Positions 8,515 through 17,262 of a stretch of 64,000 bases of DNA are shown here, in pieces. Below the pieces are notes generated by a model, which searched no databases, was not told where the DNA came from, and was given only the letters and a program-made list of their open reading frames with translations. Numbering within the stretch: position 1 is the stretch's first letter; every line of letters begins with the position of its first letter. The DNA comes from Campylobacter concisus (GTDB lineage Bacteria; Campylobacterota; Campylobacteria; Campylobacterales; Campylobacteraceae), in contig NZ_LVLC01000001.1 of NCBI RefSeq assembly GCF_002092855.1, forward strand, positions 1 through 64,000, given 5' to 3'. The position numbers and the translations under genes were made by a program.

Positions 8515-8745
8515 ATGCCGTTTGTGAAAATTTGTGTGACAAAAGAGGGTGATAGCCCAAGTGTGGAGCAAAAAGAGAAGATGATAAGCGGAGTTACAAA
8601 GCTAATAAGCGAAATTTTAGGTAGAAGCGCTCAAAATACCGTTGTCATTATCGATGAGATTGATACGAATAACTACGGCATCGCAGGCGAGAGTGTGAAA
8701 AATCTTCGTAAAAAACAAAACGAGCAAAAGGAAGTAAAATGCTAA
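8515..8745 (+). CDS. 4-oxalocrotonate tautomerase family protein
   Basis: A 76-residue protein of the 4-OT superfamily. Pro2, which becomes the catalytic N-terminal proline after Met removal, is present (MPFVKICVTKEG), followed by the beta-alpha-beta pattern and the conserved NNYGIAGESV segment. These enzymes form oligomers and tautomerise keto/enol substrates; the natural substrate here is unknown. AAAGGAG precedes the ATG. Its end overlaps the following lipoprotein gene by 7 bases. Confidence 0.85.
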   Translation: MPFVKICVTKEGDSPSVEQKEKMISGVTKLISEILGRSAQNTVVIIDEIDTNNYGIAGESVKNLRKKQNEQKEVKC

Positions 8746-9461
8746 GAATGACATTACTGGCAGTTTTTGCAGCTGTCTTTCTAACTGGCTGTGTGGCAAA
8801 AGCCAGCCTTTGCCTCTCATGTGAGGGTATAGACGGCGTGCAAAGTGCGAGCATAAATAGCGAAGATAAGATGTATTTTGAAGAGGTTATGAGGATACCG
8901 GCTGACTGCAGCGCTTGTAAAGGCAGGGGCGATGGTCTTTTTATAAATGGTGTTAAATACAAAAGTGATGTAGCAATAAACTGCTGCTTGGAAAAAAACA
9001 TGATCGATACTAATGTTGGGTTAAAAAAGGTTTATTTCCACAGAATCGTTGATGCTAGAAGTAGCGCTAGATCGATATATTACACAGGCGTTGAAGGAAA
9101 TACTGCAGTTTTTAACTCAAATCCACGCCTTGAAGTGCTTTTTTATATGTTTTTGCAGCGTGAGTTAAATTCTCGCGGAATCGTTGTTGTCGATACTCAA
9201 ACATCACCTTACACATATAGGCTTGATTTTAGATTTGACGAGCTTAGAGGAAGCTATTCAGGAAGTTCAGAAATTTTAAATGGACATCTAAATGGGCTTC
9301 TTATTCTTTCAAATATAAATTTCAAAAAAACGTTACCTATCTCGACTAGGCACCATGTGGAGAAGCTAGAGGCCTCAGAGTCTGGTCAGTTTGACTTTTT
9401 TATCGCACTTTTGGTTAAACAAGCCGCGATAAAAGTAGCCGATGAGATCACTAAACTTTAA
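8739..9461 (+). CDS. Cysteine-rich lipoprotein, possibly YajG-like
   Basis: A 240-residue exported lipoprotein. The signal peptide ends in the lipobox LTGC with lipidated C18. The next 65 residues carry two CxxC pairs (CLSC 25-28, CSAC 57-60) and a CC pair (82-83), without the His needed for c-type haem. The remainder (about 95-240) has a pattern loosely like the YajG-type lipoprotein encoded next, with a RLEVLFYMFLQRELNSRGI helix. I do not recognise a named family. It overlaps the tautomerase gene and is followed 11 bases later by the second lipoprotein. Confidence 0.75.
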   Translation: MLRMTLLAVFAAVFLTGCVAKASLCLSCEGIDGVQSASINSEDKMYFEEVMRIPADCSACKGRGDGLFINGVKYKSDVAINCCLEKNMIDTNVGLKKVYFHRIVDARSSARSIYYTGVEGNTAVFNSNPRLEVLFYMFLQRELNSRGIVVVDTQTSPYTYRLDFRFDELRGSYSGSSEILNGHLNGLLILSNINFKKTLPISTRHHVEKLEASESGQFDFFIALLVKQAAIKVADEITKL

Positions 9462-9472
9462 AAGGAAAAACG

Positions 9473-10030
9473 ATGAATAAATTTAAATTTTTAGCTATTT
9501 TTGGACTTTTTGTTTTATTTTTAACTGGTTGTGCACCAAGTCAAAGTGTTGTCGCATTTGATCCATATAAGGCTGCTGCGAACCAGCAAAATAGTGGCTT
9601 TGAGGCCTATATAAGCGCAGTGCATGATAACCGCAAAAATAAAAGTACCATTGCTACGATCACTGATAGCAAAGGCACAGTAAAAGAATATGTCGTGCTT
9701 CAAAACGATCTTGCTACTTATTTTAGCGATTCTCTCAAAAAAGAGCTTATGGCGCGCGGTGCAAATGTAAATGGTATGGGTGGCGTTGTAGTTGAAATTT
9801 TTATCAACGAATTTGAAGCAAATATGAGTGGATACGGTACTGATAACACAAAAGGCAATATTAAGATCACACTTAAGATCCAAAAAGGCGATCAAAGTAT
9901 CGTTAAAAATATCTCAAATAATCAAACCAAATTTGAGTTAATTCCCACAGGTGGAGCATTTAAATCATTTTTGACTGAGATCATAAATGACGCTATCAAA
10001 CGCACTGCAATTGCTATTTTAAATAGCTAA
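9473..10030 (+). CDS. YajG-family lipoprotein
   Basis: A 185-residue lipoprotein: a hydrophobic signal peptide ends in LTGC with lipidated C20. The mature part resembles the YajG/uncharacterised lipoprotein family (YFSDSLKKELMARGANV helix, then beta strands VVVEIFINEFEANM and KGNIKITLKIQKG). The cellular role is not established. AAAGGA precedes the ATG. Its stop codon shares a base with the start of the comF-like gene (TAATG), so the genes are translationally coupled. Confidence 0.75.
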   Translation: MNKFKFLAIFGLFVLFLTGCAPSQSVVAFDPYKAAANQQNSGFEAYISAVHDNRKNKSTIATITDSKGTVKEYVVLQNDLATYFSDSLKKELMARGANVNGMGGVVVEIFINEFEANMSGYGTDNTKGNIKITLKIQKGDQSIVKNISNNQTKFELIPTGGAFKSFLTEIINDAIKRTAIAILNS

Positions 10031-10599
10031 TGTTTTGTGCGTTTTGCAAGAGCTTTACGCTAAATACGTTTTGTAAAATTTGCTCACAAATTTTAATCGA
10101 GCCAAGCCCGATAGTAAGAGAACTAGAGGGCTTTAAAATTTATAGCTTTTACGGCTACTCTGAAATAAAAGAACTCATCCACTCCAAGCACCAAATGCAC
10201 GGATATTTTATATATAAAAACTTAGCCAAATTTGCATTTAATCAATTTTTTAAAAGCTTTAGCTTTCCGGAGCAAATTTACGCCTTGCCGATAGATGATA
10301 GAGTGCATCATGGCTACTCGCACACGGCTATTTTGGCAAATGCACTAAGGGCTAAAAATCTAAAGCCCATATTTCACGCACTGCATGCGACCAGTAAGAT
10401 TAGCTATAGTGGCAAGTATTTGCAATTTAGGCAAAATAACCCAAGAAATTTTAAAATCCTAAAAAAGATCACTGTGCCAGTTATTTTAGTAGACGATATC
10501 GTAACCACTGGCACTACGATACTTGAGGCTAAAAACACTCTAGAAAAAGCTGGCGTAAAAGTACTTTTTGCTCTAGTTTTAGCTGACGCTAAATATTAA
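10030..10599 (+). CDS. ComF-family phosphoribosyltransferase-like protein
   Basis: A 189-residue protein with an N-terminal four-Cys zinc-binding segment (CAFCKSF...CKIC) and a C-terminal phosphoribosyltransferase fold containing the PRPP-binding loop VILVDDIVTTGTT. ComF proteins are needed for DNA uptake in naturally competent bacteria, where they act in the cytoplasm. Campylobacter is competent, so that role is plausible but inferred. The start codon overlaps the stop of the preceding lipoprotein gene. Confidence 0.85.
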   Translation: MFCAFCKSFTLNTFCKICSQILIEPSPIVRELEGFKIYSFYGYSEIKELIHSKHQMHGYFIYKNLAKFAFNQFFKSFSFPEQIYALPIDDRVHHGYSHTAILANALRAKNLKPIFHALHATSKISYSGKYLQFRQNNPRNFKILKKITVPVILVDDIVTTGTTILEAKNTLEKAGVKVLFALVLADAKY

Positions 10600-10602
10600 A
10601 TT

Positions 10603-10725
10603 TTAATTTTTCTCAAGTCTTTTTAGTAAAAATTTATCAAGCTCCAGCAGCAAAGGCAAATCAGACAAAAGCGATAAAATTACAAATAAAGCATAGTGCC
10701 AAGGCGAATCATATTTGAGCCACAT
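10603..10725 (-). CDS. Possible 40-residue membrane protein overlapping the yggS 3' end
   Basis: An ATG at 10725 opens a 40-codon frame, in a different phase from yggS, that starts inside the last 46 bases of yggS and fills the whole gap to the end of the comF-like gene. It encodes WLKYDSPWHY, a 17-residue hydrophobic stretch (ALFVILSLLSDLPLLLE) and a basic tail (DKFLLKRLEKN). The shape is that of a one-helix membrane microprotein. No strong ribosome binding site is seen, so translation would rely on coupling to yggS. No family is recognised. Confidence 0.35.
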   Translation of the reverse strand: MWLKYDSPWHYALFVILSLLSDLPLLLELDKFLLKRLEKN

Positions 10726-11318
10726 TTTATCGCTAGCTCGAAGTCGTTACTCATGCCCATTGAGCAGATAGTTGCGCCTTTTGGCTTTAGGCTATCAAAA
10801 ATTTTATAAGTTAGTTCAAAACTCTTTTGAATCTCTTTTGGCTCATCCACATGCGCTCCGATACTCATCACGCCTTTTAGATTGATATTTTTGCACTCAC
10901 TTTGGATGCGCTCATAAATTTCTGCCGCATTTGCTACGCTTACACCTTGCTTTGTATCTTCATCAGCTGAGTTTATCTGAAGCAAGGTATCTAGCTTATA
11001 GCTAAGCCTTTTATTGACCTCTATAGCTCTTTCAAAGCTATCGCAGCTTTGCCAAAGTGTTGGCTTTAGACTTATCATCTGATTTATTTTGTTATTTTGC
11101 AATCGGCCGATCATATGCCATTTTATATCAGTAAAATTTTGCAGTTCTAGCTCTTTTTTGGCTAGCTCTTGGACTCTATTTTCACCAAAATTTCTTTGCC
11201 CCTGCGCATAAAGCTCTCTTACTTCAGTGCATGTCACATTTTTGCTAACGGCGATGAGCGTCACATCTTTGCTTAAATTTTCGATTTTTTCAAGTAGCTC
11301 TTTTAAAACTATCATCAT
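10680..11318 (-). CDS. yggS: YggS-family PLP-binding protein
   Basis: A 212-residue single-domain PLP-binding protein of the fold-type III barrel class, which keeps pyridoxal phosphate homeostasis in the cytosol. The PLP lysine lies in LIAVSKNVT near the N terminus. NFGENRVQEL, WHMIGRLQNNK and the closing SMGMSNDFELAIKCGSNMIRLGT are all family signatures. The ATG overlaps the rseP stop (ATGA), which indicates co-translation. Confidence 0.93.
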   Translation of the reverse strand: MMIVLKELLEKIENLSKDVTLIAVSKNVTCTEVRELYAQGQRNFGENRVQELAKKELELQNFTDIKWHMIGRLQNNKINQMISLKPTLWQSCDSFERAIEVNKRLSYKLDTLLQINSADEDTKQGVSVANAAEIYERIQSECKNINLKGVMSIGAHVDEPKEIQKSFELTYKIFDSLKPKGATICSMGMSNDFELAIKCGSNMIRLGTMLYL

Positions 11319-12424
11319 AAACCTCCACTTAATCTCATAATGTCATTAAAAGTTGCAAGTACCATTATGCCAAGCAGTAGCGCCCAACCGCAGTAGGTAA
11401 GCGTAACAAGCACTCGCTCATTTACCTCACGTCTAAAAATTAGCTCATATAAGTTAAAAAGTATGTGCCCACCATCAAGTGCTGGGATGGGGAATAAATT
11501 TAGGACACCTAAATTTACTGAGATTAAAGCGACGATCGTCAAAAGTACGCCAAGACTTATTTTTGCGGCTTTTGAAGTGACATCAGCGATCTGTACGATG
11601 CCACCGACCTCTTTTAGCGGCACAGCTCCACTTACTAGTTTGGTAAAGCTTTTAAAGATGAGCTTTGATGCTTCGATCGTCTCACTAAAGGCAAAATTTA
11701 TGCCTGCAAGACCAGTGTGGTAAATTTTTATCACTTCTCCATTTGGAGAAATTCCGATCAGTGGGCGTTGCACCTTTTCATTAAATAGATTTATCGTCTC
11801 GCCTATCTTTGGTGTTAAATTTATAGTCATTTGCGAGCCGTTGCGATCTATAAAAATGGTGCTTGGCTCAAGCTTTACATTTTTACTGATCTCATCCCAC
11901 TCGTTTATCTTTACGCCATTTATTGCTAAAATTTTATCATTTTTAGCTAGTCCAGCGCTCGCAGCTGCCGAGCCTTCAGCTATGTGGCCGATACTTGGTG
12001 CAAGTCTTTCAACTCCGATAAATCCAAGCAATATATATAAAAAAAACGCCAAGATAAAGTTAAAAAATGGCCCAGCAAAGAGGATGTAGATACGCTTTAT
12101 CGGACTTAGCACGTTGTAGCTGTCCGCGTCGTAGTTTTTGGCCTTTGGGTCGGTGTCGTCTTGCCCTTTTAGTTGTACGTATCCACCAAGTGGGATCGCG
12201 CTTAGGCAGTAGTCGGTGCCGCCAATGTTTTTGGTATAAATTTTCTCACCAAAGCCGATACTAAAGGTATTTACTTTGACGCCGAGCATTCTTGCTACTA
12301 AAAAGTGGCCAAGTTCGTGAAAAAATATGAGAAAACTAATGGCTAAAACGGTCACTAAAAAATAAAACGAATACGCATAAAGTCCAAGGCAAAGTAGGAC
12401 TAGCGTGAAGAGAATGCCTTTCAA
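11315..12424 (-). CDS. rseP: RIP zinc metalloprotease RseP
   Basis: A 369-residue inner-membrane site-2 protease. The zinc motif HELGH is at 36-40 in the first transmembrane region, a PDZ domain lies around residues 130-220 (EGSAAASAGLAKNDKILAINGV), and the second catalytic motif NLFPIPALDGGHIL sits near residue 315. Family members cut anti-sigma factors or signal-peptide remnants within the membrane. No RseA/RpoE pair is visible here. A -10-like TAAAAT (12453-12458, minus strand) lies 29 bases upstream of the start. Confidence 0.95.
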   Translation of the reverse strand: MKGILFTLVLLCLGLYAYSFYFLVTVLAISFLIFFHELGHFLVARMLGVKVNTFSIGFGEKIYTKNIGGTDYCLSAIPLGGYVQLKGQDDTDPKAKNYDADSYNVLSPIKRIYILFAGPFFNFILAFFLYILLGFIGVERLAPSIGHIAEGSAAASAGLAKNDKILAINGVKINEWDEISKNVKLEPSTIFIDRNGSQMTINLTPKIGETINLFNEKVQRPLIGISPNGEVIKIYHTGLAGINFAFSETIEASKLIFKSFTKLVSGAVPLKEVGGIVQIADVTSKAAKISLGVLLTIVALISVNLGVLNLFPIPALDGGHILFNLYELIFRREVNERVLVTLTYCGWALLLGIMVLATFNDIMRLSGGL

Positions 12425-12497
12425 AACTTACCTTTTTTGAAAAATTGATGAGATTTTAGCCAAAATTTATAAATTTACTCTCAAACGGCATTTAACT

Positions 12498-12527
12498 AAA
12501 AATTTCTTTTAGCTAGGAGAAATTTTT
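12498..12527 (-). terminator. Hairpin between pgsA and rseP
   Basis: Perfect 10-base arms (AGAAATTTTT type, 12498-12507 and 12518-12527) around a 10-base loop, in the 195-base gap between pgsA and rseP. The stem is AT-rich and ends in a U-rich stretch on the minus strand. It could end or weaken transcription from pgsA before the rseP promoter. Confidence 0.4.
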
Positions 12528-12619
12528 AACTTGATTTTACTTATTTTGAAAATGAAGATTTGATTATTTATATAAATTTTTGCAAGTAAAAACTTTGGGT
12601 CTTACGAGCGAAAGAAATT

Positions 12620-13165
12620 TTAGCTCTTTTTCATCGCCTTTACATAGGCAAAAATATACTCAAATCCAGAATAAAGCGTAAGCGCAACAGCTATCCAGAG
12701 CAAAAGCTCGCCACCAGGCCAGCTCATCAGTAAAAATCCAACCGCAAACATCTGCGAGACTGTTTTTACTTTGCCAGCCATTGATGCAGCGACCTCGACA
12801 CCATCACTTGCCATCACGACACGAAAGCCAGTTATAAAAAACTCCCTTACCAAGATGAGATAAACAGCCCAAGCGCTCGCTCTACCAAGCATCATAAGGC
12901 CTAAAAATGCAGCCAAGATCAGCATCTTATCAGCTAGCGGGTCAAGGATAGCGCCAAGCTTGGTCTTTTGATCCCAGCTTCTGGCAATAAAGCCGTCAAA
13001 AAAGTCAGTCACCGAGGCGATCACAAAAATAAGAGCTGCAAAGTAGTTTATCCAGCTTATGTGAATTCGCGTAAAAATTCCTGGCGCATTTACGAGCATA
13101 AAAAACATAAGCGGAGCCAGTAGTATCCTAAAAAATGCCAATGCGTTTGGTAAATTTAAACTCAC
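12620..13165 (-). CDS. pgsA: CDP-diacylglycerol--glycerol-3-phosphate 3-phosphatidyltransferase
   Basis: A 181-residue membrane enzyme of phosphatidylglycerol synthesis. The CDP-alcohol phosphotransferase signature is complete (DFFDGFIARSWDQKTKLGAILDPLADK, with the spaced DG-AR-G-D-D residues), and four to five transmembrane helices surround it. It follows the FabL-like gene by 33 bases, so acyl-chain and head-group synthesis are linked in one transcription unit. Confidence 0.95.
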   Translation of the reverse strand: MSLNLPNALAFFRILLAPLMFFMLVNAPGIFTRIHISWINYFAALIFVIASVTDFFDGFIARSWDQKTKLGAILDPLADKMLILAAFLGLMMLGRASAWAVYLILVREFFITGFRVVMASDGVEVAASMAGKVKTVSQMFAVGFLLMSWPGGELLLWIAVALTLYSGFEYIFAYVKAMKKS

Positions 13166-13198
13166 AAATATGCCTTTATGCTTAAATTTTCAATTTTC

Positions 13199-13987
13199 TC
13201 ATTTAAAAGTTGTGCCGCCATCTATTATAAATGTATGTCCTGTCACCCAGCTAGCCTTAGATGAGCACAAAAATAGACATGCTCCGGCTAGATCAGTCGG
13301 CTGTCCCATGCGGTTTAGTGGGCTAAGCTTTGCCGTCATATCGCGAACCTCTTCGTAGTTTGTAAAGGCTCTTAGTGCATCTGTCTCGATAGGGCCGCCA
13401 CTTACGACGTTTACGCGGATATTTTTCTCGCCAAGCTCAGTTGCGGCATATCTTGCCATCGCCTCAACGGCTGCTTTTGCTGTGCCGTGACCTGCGTAGT
13501 TTTCGATATAGACTAAATTTCCAGTCGATGATAGGCTAATGATGCTGCCGCCACCCACTTTTTCCATGCGTTTTGCAGCTTCTTGAGTGCCTACGACAAA
13601 GGCATTTACTGTTGCTGTAAAGATATTGTTTATGCCTCTTGGTTTTAGCTTCATAAATTTAGTGTATCCACCAGCTACTGCGCGACCTGAGATGATAGCA
13701 TTTGAGATGAAAAAATCAATCCTATCAAAATCCTCGTCTATCTTTAAAAATAGCTCTTTATAAGTCTCTGGCTCAAGGATATTTAGCGCATATGCTCTTG
13801 CTTTTATCTTATAAGTAGCTTCAAGCTCTTTTGCTTGTTCTTTTGCAAGCTCTTCGTTTGAGTTGTAGGTAAATGCTATATTTACACCAGCTTTTGCAAA
13901 TTCTTCGACTATGGCTCTACCAATGCCTCTAGTTCCACCGCTGATGACTAGTGTTTTACCTTTAAATTCGTTTAGTGTGTCCTTCAT
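13199..13987 (-). CDS. FabL-like enoyl-ACP reductase / short-chain dehydrogenase
   Basis: A 262-residue SDR. It has the nucleotide loop GGTRGIGRA near the N terminus and a catalytic Tyr/Lys region in SSTGNLVYIENYAGHGTAKAAVEAMARYAATELG. NVVSGGPIETDALRAF closely follows Bacillus FabL (NADPH enoyl-ACP reductase III) and is not the FabI pattern. The likely reaction is the last step of the fatty-acid elongation cycle. A different oxidoreductase activity cannot be excluded. Its ATG overlaps the dapA stop (TAATG) and pgsA follows. No fabI gene is in this window. Confidence 0.8.
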   Translation of the reverse strand: MKDTLNEFKGKTLVISGGTRGIGRAIVEEFAKAGVNIAFTYNSNEELAKEQAKELEATYKIKARAYALNILEPETYKELFLKIDEDFDRIDFFISNAIISGRAVAGGYTKFMKLKPRGINNIFTATVNAFVVGTQEAAKRMEKVGGGSIISLSSTGNLVYIENYAGHGTAKAAVEAMARYAATELGEKNIRVNVVSGGPIETDALRAFTNYEEVRDMTAKLSPLNRMGQPTDLAGACLFLCSSKASWVTGHTFIIDGGTTFK

Positions 13988-14880
13988 TAAAAACCCTTTA
14001 TTTCGTAATTTTTTATTACTTCTTCTATCTTTTTAAAATTTTCTTTACTTGGTTTGCAAAGTGGCAAGCGGTACTCCAAAGAGTCGATGAGTCCAGCTAG
14101 ATACATCGCTGCTTTGATCGGTATCGGATTGCTTTCGCAAAAGAGCGTTTTATTTATAGTATATAGATTATCGTTTATTAGTTTTGCTTTTTTGTACTCT
14201 TCGTTCATCGCAAGGTGCGTAAGCTCTGAAATTTGATCTGGCAATAGGTTTGCAGTAACTGAGATAGCGCCTTTGCCACCATTTGATATGATAGGATAGT
14301 TGATCGCATCTTCACCGCTAATGACTACTAAATTTGGCTCGTGAGCTAGTAGATCTACGCATCTATCTATGCTGCCTGTAGCTTCTTTGATGCCGTAAAT
14401 ATTTTTGCACTCTTTAAAAAGTCTAAAAACGGTCGCTGGCAAGATATCCACGCCAACTCTACCTGGAACATTGTAAAGAAGTACAGGTATTTCAATGCTA
14501 TTTGCAATAGCTTTGTAGTGCTCGTAAATCCCTTCCTGCGTTGGTTTATTGTAGTAGGGCGCAACCGAGAGGATACCATCAGCGCCATGAGCTTGAGCAA
14601 ATTTAGCGATACCAATAGCCTCGTGAGTCGCGTTGCTGCCAGCTCCAGCTAGTACTTTTACATTTGTGCCTTTACATGCATCTACGGCTATTTCGATACA
14701 AATTCTATGCTCATCATGCGTTAGTGTTGCACTCTCGCCGGTAGTTCCAACTGGCACAACGACATCTATGCCGTGTTTTATCTGTCTTTTTATTAGCTTT
14801 TCAAAACTGACTTCATCTACTTTTTGATTTTTAAATGGCGTAATGAGTGCGGTCATCGCACCTTGAAGCGAATTTTCCAC
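13987..14880 (-). CDS. dapA: 4-hydroxy-tetrahydrodipicolinate synthase
   Basis: A 297-residue class I aldolase of lysine and diaminopimelate synthesis, condensing pyruvate with aspartate semialdehyde. Seen motifs: [47 protein letters not shown] and the Schiff-base lysine in GIKEATGS. Length is normal. It lies 2 bases after the M16 peptidase gene and overlaps the FabL-like gene. Confidence 0.96.
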   Translation of the reverse strand: MENSLQGAMTALITPFKNQKVDEVSFEKLIKRQIKHGIDVVVPVGTTGESATLTHDEHRICIEIAVDACKGTNVKVLAGAGSNATHEAIGIAKFAQAHGADGILSVAPYYNKPTQEGIYEHYKAIANSIEIPVLLYNVPGRVGVDILPATVFRLFKECKNIYGIKEATGSIDRCVDLLAHEPNLVVISGEDAINYPIISNGGKGAISVTANLLPDQISELTHLAMNEEYKKAKLINDNLYTINKTLFCESNPIPIKAAMYLAGLIDSLEYRLPLCKPSKENFKKIEEVIKNYEIKGF

Positions 14881-14882
14881 GT

Positions 14883-16124
14883 TTATTCCTTTTTTAAAAT
14901 TATTGTTGTGCTGGTTTTTTCATTAAAATATCTATTTGCTATCTCTTTTAAAAGCTTGGCATCTATCTTATCGATATTTTTTTCAAGCTCATAAAGTGGC
15001 TTTATGTCGCCTCTAGCAAGGTATGAGCCATATAAATTTGCAACCTTGCTTGCACTCTCAAATGAGTAAATAAAATCAGTTTTTATCAAATTCTTAACTC
15101 TTAAAACATCATCTTTGTCGATTGGCTTATTTTTTAAATCATCTATGATCTTTAAAATTTCAGCCTCAACCACGTTTGCTTCGACATCTGGGTTGCAAAC
15201 TGCTAAAAATATAAATAAATTTTCATCAACGCAGCTCATATTATAAGCATAAATTTGATTTACGAGCATTAGCTCATCGATTAGACGTTGCTGTAAAACA
15301 GAGCTTTTACCAGTAGCTAGATATTCGCTTATCGCATTTAGTCCCACTTGATCAGCGTGTTTAAAATTTGGGATTTTATAAGCGATCGCTAGCATTTGCG
15401 TTTGGCTATCTTTGTAGATAATGGCTCTTCTAGCTCCATCTTGCTCAGGTTCTTTACAGTGAGATTTTGGAATGGCTCTTTTATTTTTTATGCTGCTAAA
15501 ATTTTTCTTAGCTAGTTTAAATGCCTCGTCCTTGCCGATGTCGCCACTTATCATCAAAATAGCATTTTTGGGCTGATAAAAAGTAGCATGAAATTCTTTT
15601 ATGTCGCTAATGTTCCAGTTTTCGATATCTTTTATAAAGCCTATCGGAGTCCAGTGATATGGATGGTAGATAAATGCGTGGTTGTAGAGCCTAAAGTAGA
15701 GATATCCCATAGGATTGTTGTCTGTTCGCCACCTACGCTCTTCATGCACTACGTCTCGCTCTGGTTGAAATTCTTTGTCTTTTAGGCTTAAATTTTTCAT
15801 AAGCTCAGCAAAAAGACCAAGCGTTTTGTCTAAATTTTCATTTGAAGCTTTTATAAAGTAGTGGGTGTAGTCAAAGCCCGTACTTGCGTTATTTACGCCA
15901 CCAAAACCTTTTACTATTTCGTCAAATTCACCAGCACGTAAATTTTTAGTTGATTTGAAATTTAGATGCTCTAGCATGTGGGCGATACCACTTTTGCCCA
16001 TCACTTCGTTTCTTGAGCCAACTTTGTAAAAGACATCGACGCTTATCACTTTTGAACCAGGATTTACTGGTACGTGATAAATTTCAAGTCCGTTTTCTAG
16101 TTTAAATTTATTAAATTTTATCAA
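14883..16124 (-). CDS. M16-family zinc protease
   Basis: A 413-residue single-chain member of the pitrilysin/insulinase class. The inverted zinc motif HMLEH is intact ([16 protein letters not shown]), with the downstream Glu in [10 protein letters not shown]. The second half is the usual catalytically inactive repeat domain. No signal peptide is apparent, so it is probably cytoplasmic. The neighbouring dapA is its usual partner in Campylobacter jejuni, as I recall the gene order. Confidence 0.9.
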   Translation of the reverse strand: MIKFNKFKLENGLEIYHVPVNPGSKVISVDVFYKVGSRNEVMGKSGIAHMLEHLNFKSTKNLRAGEFDEIVKGFGGVNNASTGFDYTHYFIKASNENLDKTLGLFAELMKNLSLKDKEFQPERDVVHEERRWRTDNNPMGYLYFRLYNHAFIYHPYHWTPIGFIKDIENWNISDIKEFHATFYQPKNAILMISGDIGKDEAFKLAKKNFSSIKNKRAIPKSHCKEPEQDGARRAIIYKDSQTQMLAIAYKIPNFKHADQVGLNAISEYLATGKSSVLQQRLIDELMLVNQIYAYNMSCVDENLFIFLAVCNPDVEANVVEAEILKIIDDLKNKPIDKDDVLRVKNLIKTDFIYSFESASKVANLYGSYLARGDIKPLYELEKNIDKIDAKLLKEIANRYFNEKTSTTIILKKE

Positions 16125-16135
16125 TCTTTTGCCTT

Positions 16136-17209
16136 TTATTTTTTAACATCTATGCCGACCGCTTCGCTAATAGAGGCAAAGCCATCTCTTTTTAAAAGTT
16201 CTAAAATTTCTAAATTTATATCTCTTGTGATCATCGGCCCTTTAAAGATAAAGCTTGTAAAAATTTGCACTAAATTTGCTCCCATTTTTATGCGTTCATA
16301 TGCTTCTGCACCGCTATCTATGCCGCCACATGCGATAAGCGTCGTCTTGCCATAAAGTTCGTCTGCCACGGCTTTAAAGATCTCTTTTGACTTTTGAGCG
16401 ATTACCTTGCCGCTTAGTCCGCCAAAATCCTTTAAATTTGACGAGCGAGAGAGCGAGTAATCAACGCTTGTATTTGAGACAAGCACACCACTAGCGCCGT
16501 TTTCTACCGCGCAACTACAAAGCTTGATCGCATCTTCGTGGCTCATATCAGGAGCGATTTTAAAGATGATCGGCCTTTTAGTAAGTGGCAAAATGACACT
16601 AAAAAGCTCTTTTATGAAGCTCTCATCTTGTAAGGCTCTTAAATTTGGCGTGTTTGGCGATGAAACGTTTATGACAAATGTATCGCAAATTTCGCTAAAT
16701 TCTCTTACTAAAATTTCATAGTCTTTTATTGCGTCTTCGTTTGGTGTAACCTTGTTTTTACCGATATTTGCCCAGATTGGCAAAGTATAAGGATAAAGTT
16801 TTTTGACTCTATTTTTAATAGCCTCACAGCCGTCGTTGTTAAAGCCCATCGCATTTTGGATGCTCTCTTCGTCTACGAGCCTAAAAAGTCTTGGTTTGTC
16901 GTTGCCAGGTTGAGGTTTTGGAGTAAATGTGCCAAATTCTAAATACCCAAATCCAAGAGCTGTGAGCGCTTCAAACATTGTGGCGTTTTTATCAAAGCCC
17001 CCAGCTATACCAACTGGGTTGTGATAAGTGCTTGAGAATAAATTTTGTTTTAGCGCATTGTCATCGACCACGCACTTATTTGCTACAAAGCTTAATGATC
17101 CTGGAAAAATTTTATTTGCTCCGATCATTGCAAGTTCTGCTATTTTATGGGCAGTTTCAGGATCAAATTTAAAAAATATAGATTTTAAAGTATCGTAGTT
17201 TAAGCTCAT
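16136..17209 (-). CDS. pyrD: Dihydroorotate dehydrogenase (quinone), class 2
   Basis: About 357 residues from the ATG at 17209, which has GAGG upstream; a longer frame to 17254 is unlikely. This membrane-associated flavoenzyme oxidises dihydroorotate in pyrimidine synthesis. Class 2 is shown by the N-terminal helix (LKSIFFKFDPETAHKIAELAM), NPVGIAGGFDKNA, FGTFTPKPQPGN, the NVSSPNTPNLR active-site loop with catalytic Ser, and GVLVSNTS and ACGGIDSG near the FMN phosphate. Confidence 0.95.
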   Translation of the reverse strand: MSLNYDTLKSIFFKFDPETAHKIAELAMIGANKIFPGSLSFVANKCVVDDNALKQNLFSSTYHNPVGIAGGFDKNATMFEALTALGFGYLEFGTFTPKPQPGNDKPRLFRLVDEESIQNAMGFNNDGCEAIKNRVKKLYPYTLPIWANIGKNKVTPNEDAIKDYEILVREFSEICDTFVINVSSPNTPNLRALQDESFIKELFSVILPLTKRPIIFKIAPDMSHEDAIKLCSCAVENGASGVLVSNTSVDYSLSRSSNLKDFGGLSGKVIAQKSKEIFKAVADELYGKTTLIACGGIDSGAEAYERIKMGANLVQIFTSFIFKGPMITRDINLEILELLKRDGFASISEAVGIDVKK

Positions 17210-17262
17210 TTTAACCTCTTTAAAATGCCTAAAAATTTGTGCAAATCTTAGCAAAAATCGCC

